DNA of 30,596 bases from Clostridium sp. CAG:557 (GTDB lineage Bacteria; Bacillota; Clostridia; Oscillospirales; Acutalibacteraceae), in the NCBI GenBank assembly GCA_000435275.1, contig FR883860.1:1-30596 (forward strand). Reading direction: 5' to 3'. A program made the position numbers and the translations under genes. How positions within the stretch are numbered: position 1 is the first letter of the stretch; each line of letters opens with the position of its first letter. The notes under the pieces were generated by a model. It did no database searches and was not told the origin of the DNA. It saw only the letters and a program-made list of their open reading frames with translations. Positions 1 to 7,820 of the stretch are shown here, piece after piece.

Positions 1-7
1 GTTCATT

Positions 8-35
8 TGAGCCTATTTTTTCGGCTCAGTTTTTT
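8..35 (+). terminator. Rho-independent terminator of an upstream gene
   Basis: TGAGCC (8-13) pairs perfectly with GGCTCA (23-28) around a 9-nt T-rich loop and is followed by GTTTTTT. The T-run lies on the plus-strand side only, so it would end a plus-strand transcript entering from before the window. The stem is short (6 bp), which limits confidence. Confidence 0.5.
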
Positions 36-76
36 CATAGATTACTTGACACTACCGTTTTACTCTACCAAATATA

Positions 77-172
77 GCACTGCACCAATCAAAATATAAT
101 ATATTTTGATTTACAATGCAAAGGAACCCTCTTTGCATTGCGGATGCAAATTTATTGCATTCGGTGCAGTGC
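77..172. other. Four-way-junction (cloverleaf-like) inverted-repeat element
   Basis: A 10-bp GC-rich outer stem (77-86 with 163-172) encloses three adjacent hairpins: 87-97/101-111 (11 bp, loop AAT), 114-123/131-140 (10 bp, loop GAACCCT) and 142-149/155-162 (8 bp including one G-T, loop ATTTA). Only 112-113 and 141 are unpaired between the helices. About 39 pairs form within 96 nt. The arms repeatedly contain TGCA or ATGCAA. It begins 12 nt beyond the murD stop codon, so murD mRNA could carry it. On the plus strand a TTGACA at 46-51 lies upstream, but no convincing -10 follows at normal spacing. It could be a small structured RNA, a 3' end element of murD, or a repeat/protein-binding DNA element. 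No T-run follows on either strand, so it is not an ordinary terminator, and it lacks tRNA features. Confidence 0.75.
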
Positions 173-183
173 CCGCTGCGAAC

Positions 184-1572
184 TTAAAGTTTATTAATTA
201 ACTCTTTAAAATGCCACCCACGCTCCATAAAATTCTCATACAAATCAAAACTAGCACATGCTGGAGAAAGTGATACAATATCACCTGATACTGCATTTTC
301 TCTTGCAATGTTTACAGCTTCTTGCATATCCTTCGCAAACACAATTTTAATAGATTCTGGAGAAAACTTTGATGAATTAATGACTGCATCTCGAATTTTA
401 TTCGCGGTTTGCCCCAAAAGAATTAAGATTTTCACCTTGTCTGCAATAACCGACCCCAATGTATCAAAAGGAATTTTTTTATCATATCCGCCAGAAATCA
501 AGATAATTTTCTGCGGAAATAAAGATAATGTTCCACAAATTGTTCTAGTTGGGCTAGAAGCAATCGAATCATTATAATATTTTACATGATCTACCTCACG
601 TACAAATTCCGTCCTATGTTCCACTCCACTAAAATTTTTTGCAACTTTTTTAATCGAATCAACAGACACATCTTCAAAAACAGCACAAATAGCCGCCATA
701 TAATTTTCTACATTGTGCTTTCCTGGTATACGAATTCCATCTATATTAAGTATAGGCTCCGAAACACCATTTTTCGAAAAATATATAGTGTTATCACACA
801 AATAAGCACCGCTATCACACTTGCTTTTTGAGCTGAAAAATAAAGTTTGTCCTCTAACACTATCACCGAATTGCTTGGTAATCTCATTGTCCATATTAAG
901 CACCGCACGTGAAAAAGCATTTTGATGCAGTATAATATTTTTTTTTGCCTCAATATATTCTGTCATGTCCTTATGTACGTCAAGGTGATTGGGTGAAACA
1001 TTGGTCACAACCGCTACGTCCGGACTTCTTCGCATTGAAATTAGCTGAAAACTGGATAACTCAACAACTGCAATGTCATTTTCTCCTATATTTTCGATTT
1101 GTGGCAATAAAGGCGTCCCGATATTTCCACCAAGGTGTACTGTTTTCCCATCTTGTTTTAAAATCTCTGAAATTATAGTCGTTGTAGTTGTTTTTCCATC
1201 ACTTCCCGTAACTCCCACTATCTTACACGGACACAAATCAAAAAAAAGTTCCATTTCAGACGTAACAATATAGCCTTTACTTCTAGCTTGTATTAACTCT
1301 GGACTAAAAAATTTTAATCCAGGTGAGCGAAATATTATGTCAAAATCTAAATTTTCTAAATAATTTTTGCCCAAATGAAAGCGTACATTATAAGGCCTAA
1401 GTTCCTTTATTGTTTCACTAAGCTGATCTTCATTTTTAGAGTCACATGCCGTAACTATAGCACCTTTTTGGCTAAACATTTTTATAAGAGGCAGATTGCT
1501 TTTGCCTAAACCACAAAAAGCAATTTTTTTACCTACTATGCTGTTAAAAAACTTTCTGATATTCTCTGTCAT
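184..1572 (-). CDS. murD: UDP-N-acetylmuramoylalanine--D-glutamate ligase MurD
   Basis: Cytoplasmic ligase that adds D-glutamate to UDP-MurNAc-L-alanine with ATP, the second amino-acid step of peptidoglycan precursor synthesis. The 462-residue protein has the family's usual length. It shows an N-terminal Rossmann-like part (KIAFCGLGKSN near 16-26), the Mur-ligase ATP loop GVTGSDGKTTTT at 120-131, the central motif VTNVSPNHLDVH, and the C-terminal domain with ISGGYDKKIPFD. The ATG at 1572 follows a purine-rich GAGAGAAG. A good promoter lies upstream at 1612-1640, so it appears to be transcribed alone rather than in a dcw cluster, which is unusual for murD. Downstream lies the four-way-junction element. 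Confidence 0.96.
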   Translation of the reverse strand: MTENIRKFFNSIVGKKIAFCGLGKSNLPLIKMFSQKGAIVTACDSKNEDQLSETIKELRPYNVRFHLGKNYLENLDFDIIFRSPGLKFFSPELIQARSKGYIVTSEMELFFDLCPCKIVGVTGSDGKTTTTTIISEILKQDGKTVHLGGNIGTPLLPQIENIGENDIAVVELSSFQLISMRRSPDVAVVTNVSPNHLDVHKDMTEYIEAKKNIILHQNAFSRAVLNMDNEITKQFGDSVRGQTLFFSSKSKCDSGAYLCDNTIYFSKNGVSEPILNIDGIRIPGKHNVENYMAAICAVFEDVSVDSIKKVAKNFSGVEHRTEFVREVDHVKYYNDSIASSPTRTICGTLSLFPQKIILISGGYDKKIPFDTLGSVIADKVKILILLGQTANKIRDAVINSSKFSPESIKIVFAKDMQEAVNIARENAVSGDIVSLSPACASFDLYENFMERGWHFKELINKL

Positions 1573-1611
1573 CTAAAATTCTTCTCTCTAAAAATTTAAT
1601 TACATCAATAT

Positions 1612-1640
1612 ATTATACATTTTTATATTTAGAATATCAA
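1612..1640 (-). promoter_or_regulatory. Sigma-A-type promoter of murD
   Basis: On the minus strand TTGATA (1640-1635) is separated by exactly 17 bp from a perfect TATAAT (1617-1612). Transcription would start near 1605, leaving a leader of about 33 nt before the murD ATG. Confidence 0.7.
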
Positions 1641-2007
1641 CGCAACAGAATCTTTTTTGATACCCATGATACTTTTTTCAACAAATTTATTAAAAAATTT
1701 AGAAAAAAGGTCTTAAAAATAAAAAAATGATAAAAAGTGTTACAGATGATAACAAATATCACCTTGTCAACCGTGGTCATGTAAAAATGAATTTTTATAA
1801 ATTTAACAAGGAAATTTATAAATAAAAATGTCTTTTTGTTTGATAAGGAGAAAGTAACGTTAATTTCTTTTATGGAATTATAAAACACTTCTGTTGCTGT
1901 ATAATACTAAATAGCTTCGGGGATGACAATAAAATAAAAATTCACTTTTATTCTATTGTATTTGAACTGAGCAAACAAAACTAAAGAAATTAAAAGGAGA
2001 CTTTAAT
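1641..2007. other. AT-rich gap with an inverted repeat and a possible promoter
   Basis: No convincing gene is seen here. A perfect 11-bp inverted repeat, TTTATAAATTT (1794-1804) and AAATTTATAAA (1812-1822) with a 7-nt loop, could be an operator or a hairpin. A TATAAT at 1900-1905 has only a poor -35 but is well placed to drive the exported-protein genes, giving a leader of about 95 nt. The Shine-Dalgarno AAGGAGA for the next gene is at 1994-2000. The open frame on the minus strand across 1637-1888 encodes only Phe/Ile/Lys-rich sequence without a ribosome binding site and is probably spurious. Confidence 0.5.
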
Positions 2008-3246
2008 ATGAAAAATAAAAACTTAATTAATAAAAAAATTATGTCCACAGGCTTAACTGCAAGTCTGTTACTAACTTCTTTGGGTGCGGCACCTTGTTTC
2101 GCACATGATCCTTGCAGTGCTAAAGCTAATACAAAAGAAACTTCAACATTGAGGTACGGTTTAAAAAAACCATATACTACTAGTAAAGCACCAACAAAAC
2201 AAATTAAAGCTGTACTCGCTGCCAAAGCCTGTGATGAAAGTCCTAACACTACAAATGAATTAACCGAAGAAAAATTTGGAATCACAAATGATTCACAATC
2301 TCAACAATCACACAATAATAGTTCCGAAAAAACAAAATTATCACTTTCAGAAGCTCATTTCATAGACATAGATGAAATAAAAAACACAAACAATAAAACA
2401 CACCTCACTCCAGACTCAAAAAAATTAGAACTAGAAAATGATGAACCAATAGCAAATGATATAAATAAAATAAACTCCCAGGCTCAAATAACTGAAACAA
2501 ATGATAAGCAAAATATTAAAAATAAATCTGCTTCAAAAACAGAAACGGCTAAAACAGTCGCAAAAACAGTTGCTGCGGCAGCAATTGTCGGTGCTGCTAC
2601 ATATTTTGGGTATAAATACAGAGCTCCTATTGTCGAAGGTTTAGATAAAGCCAGCTCCTACATTTCTAACAAAGTAAATTTGGTCATTAATAATTACAAA
2701 AATTCTAAAAAATTAAAAACACCTGTCAATCCATTACAAATCAAATATCATAACTCCTCTATTATTAATGATATTTGTCCTATAACTCAGACTAAACTAT
2801 GGAAATGTCCATCAGAAAAACAACCATTTTTCAGTCAGTTTAAAAATGAAGTCGTATCAAAAACAAACATAGCTTTTAACTGCTTTAAAAGTCTTTTAAC
2901 TAAAATTAAAGGAAAAGGCATCGAAAATTCGAACTCTTTTATAAAAAGTAATTGCACTGCTATTGTACCTGTTGAAAAATCGATATTTTCTAACAAATTT
3001 ACAAGCGAGGCACAGAATATAATTGATGAATCTTACATAAATCGTTCTCCTGTTATACAACCTCTAAAAAATAATACCGGCATCTACCTGAAAGATATAC
3101 TGAAAAAAGCATTAAATAAATCGGTTACTGCAAGAAATATGTCAAAAAAAGCATTAAACACGGTTGTTAACTTTGTTACGGCTGGATTCAAACAAATAGA
3201 TATGCGTAACTATAAACACCGCCAGGCCAGACAATTCTATGTATAA
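2008..3246 (+). CDS. Exported, membrane-anchored protein of unknown function (paralog A)
   Basis: I do not recognise a known domain. The 412-residue product opens with a Sec-type signal peptide: basic MKNKNLINKK, hydrophobic core IMSTGLTASLLLTSLG, and a likely cut after CFA at residue 32. Residues 33-180 are rich in Lys, Asn, Thr and Ser and look disordered. A hydrophobic stretch at about 184-203 (KTVAAAAIVGAATYFGY) is a candidate membrane helix. The C-terminal 200 residues are basic and Asn/Lys-rich with scattered Cys. The ATG at 2008 has AAGGAGA 7 nt upstream. The next gene repeats the same signal peptide and a similar helix followed by GYK, so the two look like a tandem family. They are probably co-transcribed, since no terminator separates them. 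Confidence 0.8.
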   Translation: MKNKNLINKKIMSTGLTASLLLTSLGAAPCFAHDPCSAKANTKETSTLRYGLKKPYTTSKAPTKQIKAVLAAKACDESPNTTNELTEEKFGITNDSQSQQSHNNSSEKTKLSLSEAHFIDIDEIKNTNNKTHLTPDSKKLELENDEPIANDINKINSQAQITETNDKQNIKNKSASKTETAKTVAKTVAAAAIVGAATYFGYKYRAPIVEGLDKASSYISNKVNLVINNYKNSKKLKTPVNPLQIKYHNSSIINDICPITQTKLWKCPSEKQPFFSQFKNEVVSKTNIAFNCFKSLLTKIKGKGIENSNSFIKSNCTAIVPVEKSIFSNKFTSEAQNIIDESYINRSPVIQPLKNNTGIYLKDILKKALNKSVTARNMSKKALNTVVNFVTAGFKQIDMRNYKHRQARQFYV

Positions 3247-3321
3247 ATGAAAGTGATGTAAAACACGAAAGTCGATACTACAAATAAAAAAATAATCATG
3301 ACTAAAGAAGGAGAATGTAAT

Positions 3322-3966
3322 ATGAAAAAGGTAAATTTAATTAGCAAAAAAATTATGTCTGCAGGTTTGGCTGCAAGTCTATTATTAACTTCACTTGGTA
3401 ACGCAACATGCTTTGCTGAGCCTCTGAAAGCAACACAAATCCAGACCAATCAACGAGATTTTGGAAATCACACTACTAATGTGAATGTGAAAATTACAAA
3501 TAACTCAGCTGAAAAAAGTAAAGAAAATACTTCAAAAAAGAAAGAAGTGGCCGAGAAAAACAAAAGTGAAAATTCATTAAAAAAAGCTTTAGATGTAACA
3601 AAATGGGGTTTAGTCAGCGCATTTTTGATATATGCTGGCTATAAAAATGGAAAAGATATTGTAAATTGTTCAAAAGAATGTTGGAACTTTATATTAGAAA
3701 ACAAAGAAAGTTTCAAAGAAATTTTAAATGGTGGGGTCACTGCTATAAAGGGTCTTGGAAACACAGCAAAAAATACTGCTCAGTTAATTTGGAAAATAAT
3801 ATCATTCGCAGCAAAGCACACCGAAGCAGCAAAAAATATAATGGCCGCTGTTGGTACATATAGTGTATATAATTCTTTAAAAAATAAAATAAATAATTTT
3901 ATAAATAAAGAAAATAATAAATCAGTAAATTCTTATAATTTCGAAGGTTGTATATCAAAAAATTAG
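3322..3966 (+). CDS. Exported, membrane-anchored protein of unknown function (paralog B)
   Basis: This 214-residue product has no domain I recognise. Residues 1-32 nearly copy the signal peptide of the preceding gene (core IMSAGLAASLLLTSLG, cut after CFA). A charged Lys/Glu/Asn linker follows to about residue 90, then a hydrophobic helix near 92-108 (TKWGLVSAFLIYAGYK). The tail is mostly helical with Trp residues and a second weakly hydrophobic stretch near 168-185. The ATG at 3322 was chosen over the in-frame ATG at 3298 because AAGGAGA (3308-3314) sits 7 nt before it and because homology with the neighbour's signal peptide begins exactly there. A terminator at 3993-4023 ends the pair. Export across the membrane is well supported; function is unknown. 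Confidence 0.8.
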   Translation: MKKVNLISKKIMSAGLAASLLLTSLGNATCFAEPLKATQIQTNQRDFGNHTTNVNVKITNNSAEKSKENTSKKKEVAEKNKSENSLKKALDVTKWGLVSAFLIYAGYKNGKDIVNCSKECWNFILENKESFKEILNGGVTAIKGLGNTAKNTAQLIWKIISFAAKHTEAAKNIMAAVGTYSVYNSLKNKINNFINKENNKSVNSYNFEGCISKN

Positions 3967-3992
3967 TAAATAAATGTAATTTTTAATTTTGG

Positions 3993-4023
3993 CTAGATGT
4001 GTTAAATGCACATCTAGTTTTTT
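3993..4023 (+). terminator. Rho-independent terminator after the exported-protein pair
   Basis: CTAGATGTG (3993-4001) pairs perfectly with CACATCTAG (4009-4017) around a 7-nt loop and is followed by six T residues. Confidence 0.85.
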
Positions 4024-4035
4024 CTTAAAAAACTA

Positions 4036-4065
4036 TTGCATGTCTTATTAAAATCAGTCTATAAT
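4036..4065 (+). promoter_or_regulatory. Candidate promoter of the thioredoxin gene
   Basis: TTGCAT (4036-4041), an 18-bp spacer and a perfect TATAAT (4060-4065). The start would fall near 4072, giving a very short leader right at the ribosome binding site (GAAAGGA, 4073-4079), which tempers confidence. Confidence 0.4.
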
Positions 4066-4089
4066 AAATTTTGAAAGGATGTGTATTTT

Positions 4090-4413
4090 ATGCAAAGTGT
4101 AGTAACCATGAATTTTAATGAATTTGAAAATATTTTAAATAATAATGAGCTCGTTTTTGTGGACTTCTTTGCCTCTTGGTGTGGGCCTTGCAAAATGTTT
4201 GCTCCTATTGTTGAACAAATTTCTCAAAAATACCAAGATAAAATCACCGTATTAAAAATCGATATTGACGAAAACTCTGAAATAGCTGAAAAATACTCAA
4301 TACAAAGTGTACCTACTTCTATATTGTTTAAAAATAATAACATTGTTGAACGTATAAGTGGACTGATTTCTTTTAATCAGTGTTCTGATTTAGTTGATAA
4401 ATATTTGAAATAG
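4090..4413 (+). CDS. trxA: Thioredoxin
   Basis: Small cytoplasmic dithiol-disulfide oxidoreductase that reduces protein disulfides and recycles reductases, itself reduced by thioredoxin reductase (not in this window). The 107 residues match the family. The redox site WCGPCK is at 30-35, the preceding VDFFAS strand is intact, and the conserved cis-proline is at P75 in SVPTS. I chose the ATG at 4090 because GAAAGGA lies 10 nt upstream; an in-frame GTG at 4081 is too close to that site. A promoter for the next gene overlaps its stop codon. The gene could encode a specialised paralog rather than the main thioredoxin; the sequence alone cannot decide. Confidence 0.93.
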   Translation: MQSVVTMNFNEFENILNNNELVFVDFFASWCGPCKMFAPIVEQISQKYQDKITVLKIDIDENSEIAEKYSIQSVPTSILFKNNNIVERISGLISFNQCSDLVDKYLK

Positions 4414-4434
4414 CTCTTTTATTTTGCTATAATT

Positions 4435-4443
4435 AAATTAATT
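4435..4443 (+). promoter_or_regulatory. Extended -10 promoter before the FabG-like gene
   Basis: TGC directly precedes a perfect TATAAT (4438-4443), an extended -10 element that can work without a good -35. A start near 4450 would leave a leader of about 28 nt. Confidence 0.5.
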
Positions 4444-4477
4444 TACTGATATTTATTGAGGGAGCTTGAAAAAATTT

Positions 4478-5212
4478 ATGAAAAAAACTGTTTTAATTAC
4501 TGGTGCATCACACGGAATAGGCCGCGAAACTGCAGCGCTTTTTGCAAAGCAAAACTATAATGTCGTTATAAATTACAATAGTTCCGAAAATGAAGCTAAA
4601 TCGCTTGCAACTGAACTAAAAAGTCAAGGTTTTGATGCGATAGCTGTTAAAGCTGATGTTTCTAAACGCAATGAGGTTGAAGAAATGTTTCAGACTATAA
4701 ACAAAACATTTGGCGACGTGCATATTCTTGTCAACAACGCTGGAGTTGAATCTCAAAAATTATTTACAGATGTGACTGAAGATGAATGGGATAGAATTTT
4801 TGATATAAATATAAAAGGTATGTTTAACTGCTGCCAACTTGCATTAAAAAGCATGATTAAAAATCACTATGGAAAAATTGTTAATGTTTCTTCTATGTTG
4901 GGCATTACTGGTTCTTCTTGTGAAGTGGCTTACTCTGCTTCAAAAGCAGCTGTTATCGGGCTTACCAAGGCACTTGCAAAAGAAGTTGGTCCTTGCAGTA
5001 TAAACGTAAATACTGTTGCACCTGGAGTGATTGACACAAAAATGAATCGAAAAATTGCTCCTGAAATTATAGAAAGATTAAAACAGCAAACCCCACTAGG
5101 CACCATCGGTACCTGTGAGGATATTGCTGAAACTATTTTGTTTTTGACTTCTGATTGTTCAAAATTTATTACAGGACAAGTTATCAGTCCAAACGGCGGA
5201 CTTGTAATTTAG
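4478..5212 (+). CDS. fabG: 3-oxoacyl-[ACP] reductase FabG-type short-chain dehydrogenase
   Basis: NAD(P)H-dependent reductase of the classical short-chain dehydrogenase family, expected to reduce 3-oxoacyl-ACP in fatty acid elongation. Visible motifs are the cofactor loop TGASHGIG (8-15), LVNNAG (84-89), and the catalytic Ser (138/139), Tyr152 and Lys156 in the usual spacing. The 244-residue length is typical of FabG. The ATG at 4478 lies 13 nt after GAGGGAG (4458-4464); a TTG at 4466 would be only 1 nt away from it. The gene is not in a fab cluster, so a different keto substrate is possible. Its stop overlaps the stop of feoB on the opposite strand. Confidence 0.85.
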   Translation: MKKTVLITGASHGIGRETAALFAKQNYNVVINYNSSENEAKSLATELKSQGFDAIAVKADVSKRNEVEEMFQTINKTFGDVHILVNNAGVESQKLFTDVTEDEWDRIFDINIKGMFNCCQLALKSMIKNHYGKIVNVSSMLGITGSSCEVAYSASKAAVIGLTKALAKEVGPCSINVNTVAPGVIDTKMNRKIAPEIIERLKQQTPLGTIGTCEDIAETILFLTSDCSKFITGQVISPNGGLVI

Positions 5213-7359
5213 ACTAAGTTTAATATTCGTGCAAAACTTGCGACTAAAAAACAAGTTAATATACCTATTATCGTCGGCAATAAGAAAGACACCGCGGTCC
5301 ATTTTAGGCTGCCGGTTTCTTTTTTTATTGTCAAACAAGTCGTTCCACAAGGAAAATGCATTAGCGAAAATAGCATCGTGCAAACTGCCGTTAGCCACGT
5401 CCAACCATTATTTACAAGAAGTAAGTGTAATTCTTCCAAACTTTCAAAATTTGTTAATGTACCTGTGCAAAGATAACTCATTATGATTATTGGCATAACA
5501 ATTTCATTTGCCGGAAACCCTAAAATAAATGCCATTAAAATTATGCCATCCATCCCAATTAGTCGAGCAAACGGATCCAAAAAATTTGAGCAATAAGAAA
5601 GTACGCTCATTTCCCCTATGAAAATATTTGACATCAGCCAAATTAAAAGTCCTGCAGGAGCTGCAACTAACACAGCTCTACCTAGAACAAATAGAGTTCT
5701 ATCGAATATAGAGCGAATAATCACTTTTCCGATTTGGGGGCGTCTATATGGTGGCAACTCTAAGATAAACGACGATGGCATTCCTTTTAAAATGGTTTTT
5801 GACAAGAATTTTGAAGTTAAAAATGTCATAAACACGCCGATTATGATAGTTCCGGTAAGCAGCAGCGTAGACACAAAAGACCTATACGGCAAAGCTATTA
5901 CGCCTGCAAAAAACATTGATATTATCGCAATTAATGTTGGAAATCTTCCGTTGCAGGGCACAAAATTATTGGTCAAAATCGCAATCAATCGTTCTCTTGG
6001 CGAGTCAATAATCCTGCAACCAATAATTCCGCAAGCATTGCAACCAAATCCCATACACATTGTTAAAGCTTGTTTGCCGTGGGCACTTGCTTTTTTGAAA
6101 AATTTATCAAGGTTAAAGGCGATACGCGGTAAATATCCAGAATCTTCTAGCAGCGTAAAAAGCGGAAAAAAAATCGCCATCGGTGGCAACATTACAGATA
6201 CAACCCATGCAAGTGTTCGATATATGCCTAAAACAACCACATCATTAAGCCACTGCGGCACACCTATTGTTTCAAAAAGTTCAACCAATTTATCTTGCAA
6301 AAAAAACAGTCCATCTGCAATTAAATCCGACGGATAATTTGCGCCGGTAATAGTAATCCAAAATACAACAAATAGCAATAATATCATTATTGGAATACCT
6401 GTTAATTTAGATGTTAATAATTTATCAATTTTTCTGTCTAGTTGAGTATATTTTTTATCTTGTAGCTTAACGCTTATTTCGTAAACTCTCTGCGCTTTTT
6501 GAATTATATTTGAAACTATTTCATCTCGCAGTAAATCTAAATTAAACCCGCCTACAAAAAATTCTCGATTTATCTCTTTCAATGTTTGTTTTATTTCTTG
6601 ATTCTCCATTATATCAAACAAAAGAAATTTATTTAACGTTCTATGTAATTTTACATTCATATCTAACAATTTTATACTTAACCAACGTGAATTCAATTTA
6701 TTGTCAATTAAACTTTCAACGATTGGTTTTAGTTTTGATATAGCTTTCTCAATTTTTTCGTTATATTCAATATTTGTGCCATAAGTTTTTTTCTTATTCA
6801 CTGCTAGTTCATATATTTCATTTTTTAAATCTTCCAAACCACTTTTGCTTCGTGCACTGGTCCCGATAACCGGAACTCCTAGTTGCAAAGACAGCTCATC
6901 TAAATCTATAATAATTTTCTTTTTTCTAGCTTCATCCATAAGATTTACACAGACTATCACATTTTTTGTTATTTCCAAAATTTGTAAAGCTAAATTTAAA
7001 TTTCTTTCAAGACAAGTTGCATCAACGACCACTACAACTAAATCAGGCTCTCCAAAACAAACAAAATCACGAGCAATTTCTTCCTCTGTAGAATTTGACA
7101 TTAAAGAATAAGTTCCCGGCAAATCTACAAAAACAAAATTTTTACCTTTATATTTGCAACTTCCTCGCGCGTTAGAAACAGTTTTTCCTGGCCAGTTTCC
7201 CGTATGCTGATTCATCCCTGTAAGCGCATTAAACAGCGTGCTTTTCCCTACATTTGGATTCCCTGCAACCGCAATTACAATATCATCTTCAGATTTTTTA
7301 TTAACTTTAAATTCCTGCGATATCACCGCAAGTCCAGTAGCTTTATTAGTAAGGCCCAT
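5209..7359 (-). CDS. feoB: Ferrous iron transport protein B
   Basis: Inner-membrane Fe(II) importer with a cytosolic GTPase domain. The 716 residues show G1 GNPNVGKS (33-40), DLPG (79-82) and NLMD (139-142). A helical linker follows, then a polytopic membrane part with two gate-like motifs carrying conserved cysteines (GFGCNACG and NNFVPCNGRFP). About 25 residues precede the usual start of the G domain, but the ATG at 7359 has AAAGGGGA upstream and no better start is seen. It follows feoA by 64 nt on the same strand, the standard feoAB order. No feoC is seen downstream. It meets the FabG-like gene tail-to-tail with overlapping stop codons. Confidence 0.96.
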   Translation of the reverse strand: MGLTNKATGLAVISQEFKVNKKSEDDIVIAVAGNPNVGKSTLFNALTGMNQHTGNWPGKTVSNARGSCKYKGKNFVFVDLPGTYSLMSNSTEEEIARDFVCFGEPDLVVVVVDATCLERNLNLALQILEITKNVIVCVNLMDEARKKKIIIDLDELSLQLGVPVIGTSARSKSGLEDLKNEIYELAVNKKKTYGTNIEYNEKIEKAISKLKPIVESLIDNKLNSRWLSIKLLDMNVKLHRTLNKFLLFDIMENQEIKQTLKEINREFFVGGFNLDLLRDEIVSNIIQKAQRVYEISVKLQDKKYTQLDRKIDKLLTSKLTGIPIMILLLFVVFWITITGANYPSDLIADGLFFLQDKLVELFETIGVPQWLNDVVVLGIYRTLAWVVSVMLPPMAIFFPLFTLLEDSGYLPRIAFNLDKFFKKASAHGKQALTMCMGFGCNACGIIGCRIIDSPRERLIAILTNNFVPCNGRFPTLIAIISMFFAGVIALPYRSFVSTLLLTGTIIIGVFMTFLTSKFLSKTILKGMPSSFILELPPYRRPQIGKVIIRSIFDRTLFVLGRAVLVAAPAGLLIWLMSNIFIGEMSVLSYCSNFLDPFARLIGMDGIILMAFILGFPANEIVMPIIIMSYLCTGTLTNFESLEELHLLLVNNGWTWLTAVCTMLFSLMHFPCGTTCLTIKKETGSLKWTAVSFLLPTIIGILTCFLVASFARILNLV

Positions 7360-7423
7360 AAAAAATCCCCTTTTTTAATCAAAAATAATAAAATAACTTG
7401 CAAATACATAAAAAATTATTTTA

Positions 7424-7660
7424 TTAAACTTCCACCAAGCATTTTTCAGCATCTTCAGAACGTATAGCTATCAAAGTTCCTCGAATAAAATAAGCAATAG
7501 GGTCTCCGGCCGGACTTTTTTGAACTGCCTCTATAAGTGTACCTCTTATTACTCCTAAGTCTAACATTCGTCGCCGTTCATTTCCCTCAAAAAGCAGCGA
7601 AACTACTATTGCATTTTTGCCAACATCCAGCTTATTTAATGGTAAAATTTTTTTATTCAC
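7424..7660 (-). CDS. feoA: Ferrous iron transport protein A
   Basis: Small SH3-like cytosolic protein that works with FeoB in Fe(II) uptake. The 78 residues show the family pattern: LNKLDVGKNAIV, then ERRRMLDLGVIRGTLIEAVQKSPAGDP, then AYFIRGTLIAIRSEDAEKCLVEV. It starts with GTG at 7660; the only nearby ATG upstream runs into a stop after two codons. The ribosome binding site is weak (GAGTGAGAT). It is the first gene of feoAB, behind a good promoter at 7709-7737. Iron control is likely from what is known of feo operons, but I could not make out a clear Fur or DtxR box. Confidence 0.92.
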   Translation of the reverse strand: MNKKILPLNKLDVGKNAIVVSLLFEGNERRRMLDLGVIRGTLIEAVQKSPAGDPIAYFIRGTLIAIRSEDAEKCLVEV

Positions 7661-7708
7661 ACTATCATCTCACTCAAATTTTTTCTTCTAAAAAATGTTC
7701 TCTGCACT

Positions 7709-7737
7709 AATATATGCTAAAAAAATAAATTTGTTAA
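7709..7737 (-). promoter_or_regulatory. Promoter of feoAB
   Basis: On the minus strand TTAACA (7737-7732), a 17-bp spacer and TATATT (7714-7709). The start would be near 7702, about 42 nt before the feoA GTG. Confidence 0.55.
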
Positions 7738-7758
7738 AATAAATTTTGAATAAAAATC

Positions 7759-7787
7759 TTTACATTATTAAAATTATATGGTACAAT
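7759..7787 (+). promoter_or_regulatory. Promoter of the small membrane protein gene
   Basis: TTTACA (7759-7764), a 17-bp spacer ending in TGG (an extended -10) and TACAAT (7782-7787). It lies inside the longest possible reading frame of the next gene and so argues for the later start at 7821. Confidence 0.6.
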
Positions 7788-7820
7788 AACAACAAATATA
7801 AACAAAGAAGATGTTGCATT

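Noticed and set aside
77..172. tRNA or integron attC site
   Set aside because: The cloverleaf has no anticodon, T-loop or CCA features, and no attC core GTTRRRY sequences at the stem ends.
1637..1888. Open frame of 83 codons on the minus strand in the intergenic gap
   Set aside because: Low-complexity Phe/Ile/Lys sequence from AT-rich DNA, GTG start without a ribosome binding site, and it runs over the inverted repeat and the murD promoter.
5618..6337. Long plus-strand open frame of 239 codons
   Set aside because: It lies wholly inside feoB, whose protein is clearly conserved; the frame is a shadow with no start signal.
7661..7740. Fur or DtxR operator in the feoA promoter region
   Set aside because: The DNA is AT-rich and shows partial symmetry, but no 19-bp dyad close enough to a known iron box to call.
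7746..7820. 25-residue N-terminal extension of the small membrane protein
   Set aside because: A strong promoter lies within it, so the mRNA would begin after the extension's start codon.
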